Of a DNA stretch of 6,014 nt, positions 5,325-6,014 are shown one piece after another. This DNA comes from PUND01 sp046538345 (lineage in GTDB: Bacteria > Planctomycetota > Phycisphaerae > SM23-33): positions 1 to 6,014 of the forward strand of contig JBKHJB010000141.1 in assembly GCA_046538345.1 (NCBI GenBank), given 5' to 3'. Numbering within the stretch: the stretch's first letter is position 1; each line of letters begins with the position of its first letter. The notes beneath the pieces were generated by a model that worked only from the letters and a program-made list of their open reading frames with translations, did no database searches and was not told the DNA's origin. The translations under genes and the position numbers were made by a program.

Positions 5325-6014
5325 ATGCGGACCTATGGCAAGCACCTCAGGACCGAAGCCGCTTTTACGCTCATCGAACTGCTGGTTGTTATCGCCATCA
5401 TCGCGCTTCTGATGAGCATCCTCATGCCCGCGTTGGGGCAGGCCCGACGGGCGGCCCGCGCACTTGTCTGTGCAACCAACGTCCGCAACCTCGGCCAGAC
5501 GGCCCACCTTTACGCACAGGACTACGACGGCTACGCGCCTCGCGACTATTGGAACAGCGGCAGCGGGGTGCCCCTGGACCCGGACTCGGGCAATTATCTG
5601 CACTACTTCTTCGCCAGCCGTCTCTCGCCGTACGTTGGAGGCCCGGAGATCCCGCTGGAGCGAGAGCTTTCGGGGAACGAGGACTGGCTCTACGAGACCT
5701 TCAAGGACATCGAAGGTTACCATTGCCCGGAACTTAGAGGTACTGAATACACGCTGCACTATGCCGTCAATGGTGTAAACTTCCAGGAAGGCATCGGCAT
5801 CTCGGCGGCGACCGGCATACTCGACCAGGTACCAAAACCGTCCGACACGTTCTATTTTGGTGAGATCAATCGTCTCAGCGACTTCTGGGAGGGAGACGAG
5901 AAGGATTTCGGATACTTCGACGTGTTCAAGCGCTCCCAGATGCCCTTCGACGGTTACAACGTCAACCCCAGCCCGCGGCTCATACATGGTGAAGATACGC
6001 GTCACGGTGGTAGT
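5325..6014 (+). CDS. Type IV prepilin / type II secretion pseudopilin-like protein, 3' end beyond window
   Basis: The first 230 codons are open to the window edge, with no stop. The N-terminus is a class III prepilin signal: a basic 13-residue leader, then FTLIELLVVIAIIALLMSIL as the hydrophobic assembly helix, with Glu18 at position +5 of the mature protein. Cleavage by a prepilin peptidase is expected between Ala13 and Phe14; Ala replaces the usual Gly at -1. Behind the helix are PALGQARRAAR, Cys49 followed by NVRNLGQTAHLYAQDYDGY, and YHCPE with Cys134, a pattern I associate with planctomycete pilin-like families, where the two cysteines may form a disulfide. The last visible residues, HGEDTRHGG, resemble the start of the C-terminal motif of such proteins. 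GGAGG at 5314-5318, six bases upstream, fixes the start. The protein probably sits in the inner membrane and assembles into a pilus or pseudopilus; its specific role is unknown. Confidence 0.88.
   Translation, partial: MRTYGKHLRTEAAFTLIELLVVIAIIALLMSILMPALGQARRAARALVCATNVRNLGQTAHLYAQDYDGYAPRDYWNSGSGVPLDPDSGNYLHYFFASRLSPYVGGPEIPLERELSGNEDWLYETFKDIEGYHCPELRGTEYTLHYAVNGVNFQEGIGISAATGILDQVPKPSDTFYFGEINRLSDFWEGDEKDFGYFDVFKRSQMPFDGYNVNPSPRLIHGEDTRHGGS

Noticed and set aside
5142..6005. Opposite-strand open frame of 287 codons over the prepilin region
   Set aside because: The + strand frame from 5325 has a full prepilin signal and an ideal ribosome binding site; the reverse frame has neither.

Overview
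The window is G+C-rich bacterial chromosome with housekeeping content, apart from its last gene. The best guess for the host is a planctomycete, probably in or near the Phycisphaerae. This rests on three things: the prepilin N-terminus, with an IIALLMSILMPALGQAR-type helix followed by a YHCP segment, which resembles the large pilin families of that phylum; the divergent GH10 enzyme; and the adjacent argC-argJ pair. The assignment is inference from recalled family patterns, not a database result.

Layout, all genes on the + strand. (1) Positions 1-129 hold two small hairpins and a clear sigma70-type promoter. (2) Positions 130-1092 hold the classical ribosomal protein pair rplM (L13) and rpsI (S9), closed by a strong intrinsic terminator at 1116-1153. 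S9 carries an unusual Gln/Glu-rich N-terminal extension. (3) Positions 1222-2250 encode argC and 2429-3631 encode argJ, two steps of arginine biosynthesis. The 178-base gap between them holds a hairpin right after the argC stop, a roughly 98-base imperfect palindrome built of ATTACAC/GTGTAAT modules, and a small stem-loop before argJ. (4) Positions 3649-5052 encode a glycoside hydrolase family 10 (xylanase-like) enzyme with no visible signal peptide, starting only 17 bases after argJ. (5) Positions 5053-5324 are non-coding, with several mutually exclusive base-pairing segments and a candidate promoter. (6) From 5325 to the window end runs the first 230 codons of a type IV prepilin / type II secretion pseudopilin-like protein, cut by the window edge.

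How the parts work together: L13 and S9 are co-transcribed ribosome components. ArgC reduces N-acetylglutamyl phosphate to the semialdehyde, and ArgJ recycles the acetyl group from N-acetylornithine, so the two belong to the same pathway. The GH10 gene is probably transcribed with argJ by position, but no metabolic link is evident. The prepilin gene appears to have its own promoter. I see no mobile element genes, tRNA, rRNA or CRISPR. No clearly new multi-gene system is visible. The items most worth a second look are the intergenic palindrome, the argJ-GH10 adjacency with its altered substrate-binding motif, the S9 extension, and the structured region before the prepilin gene.
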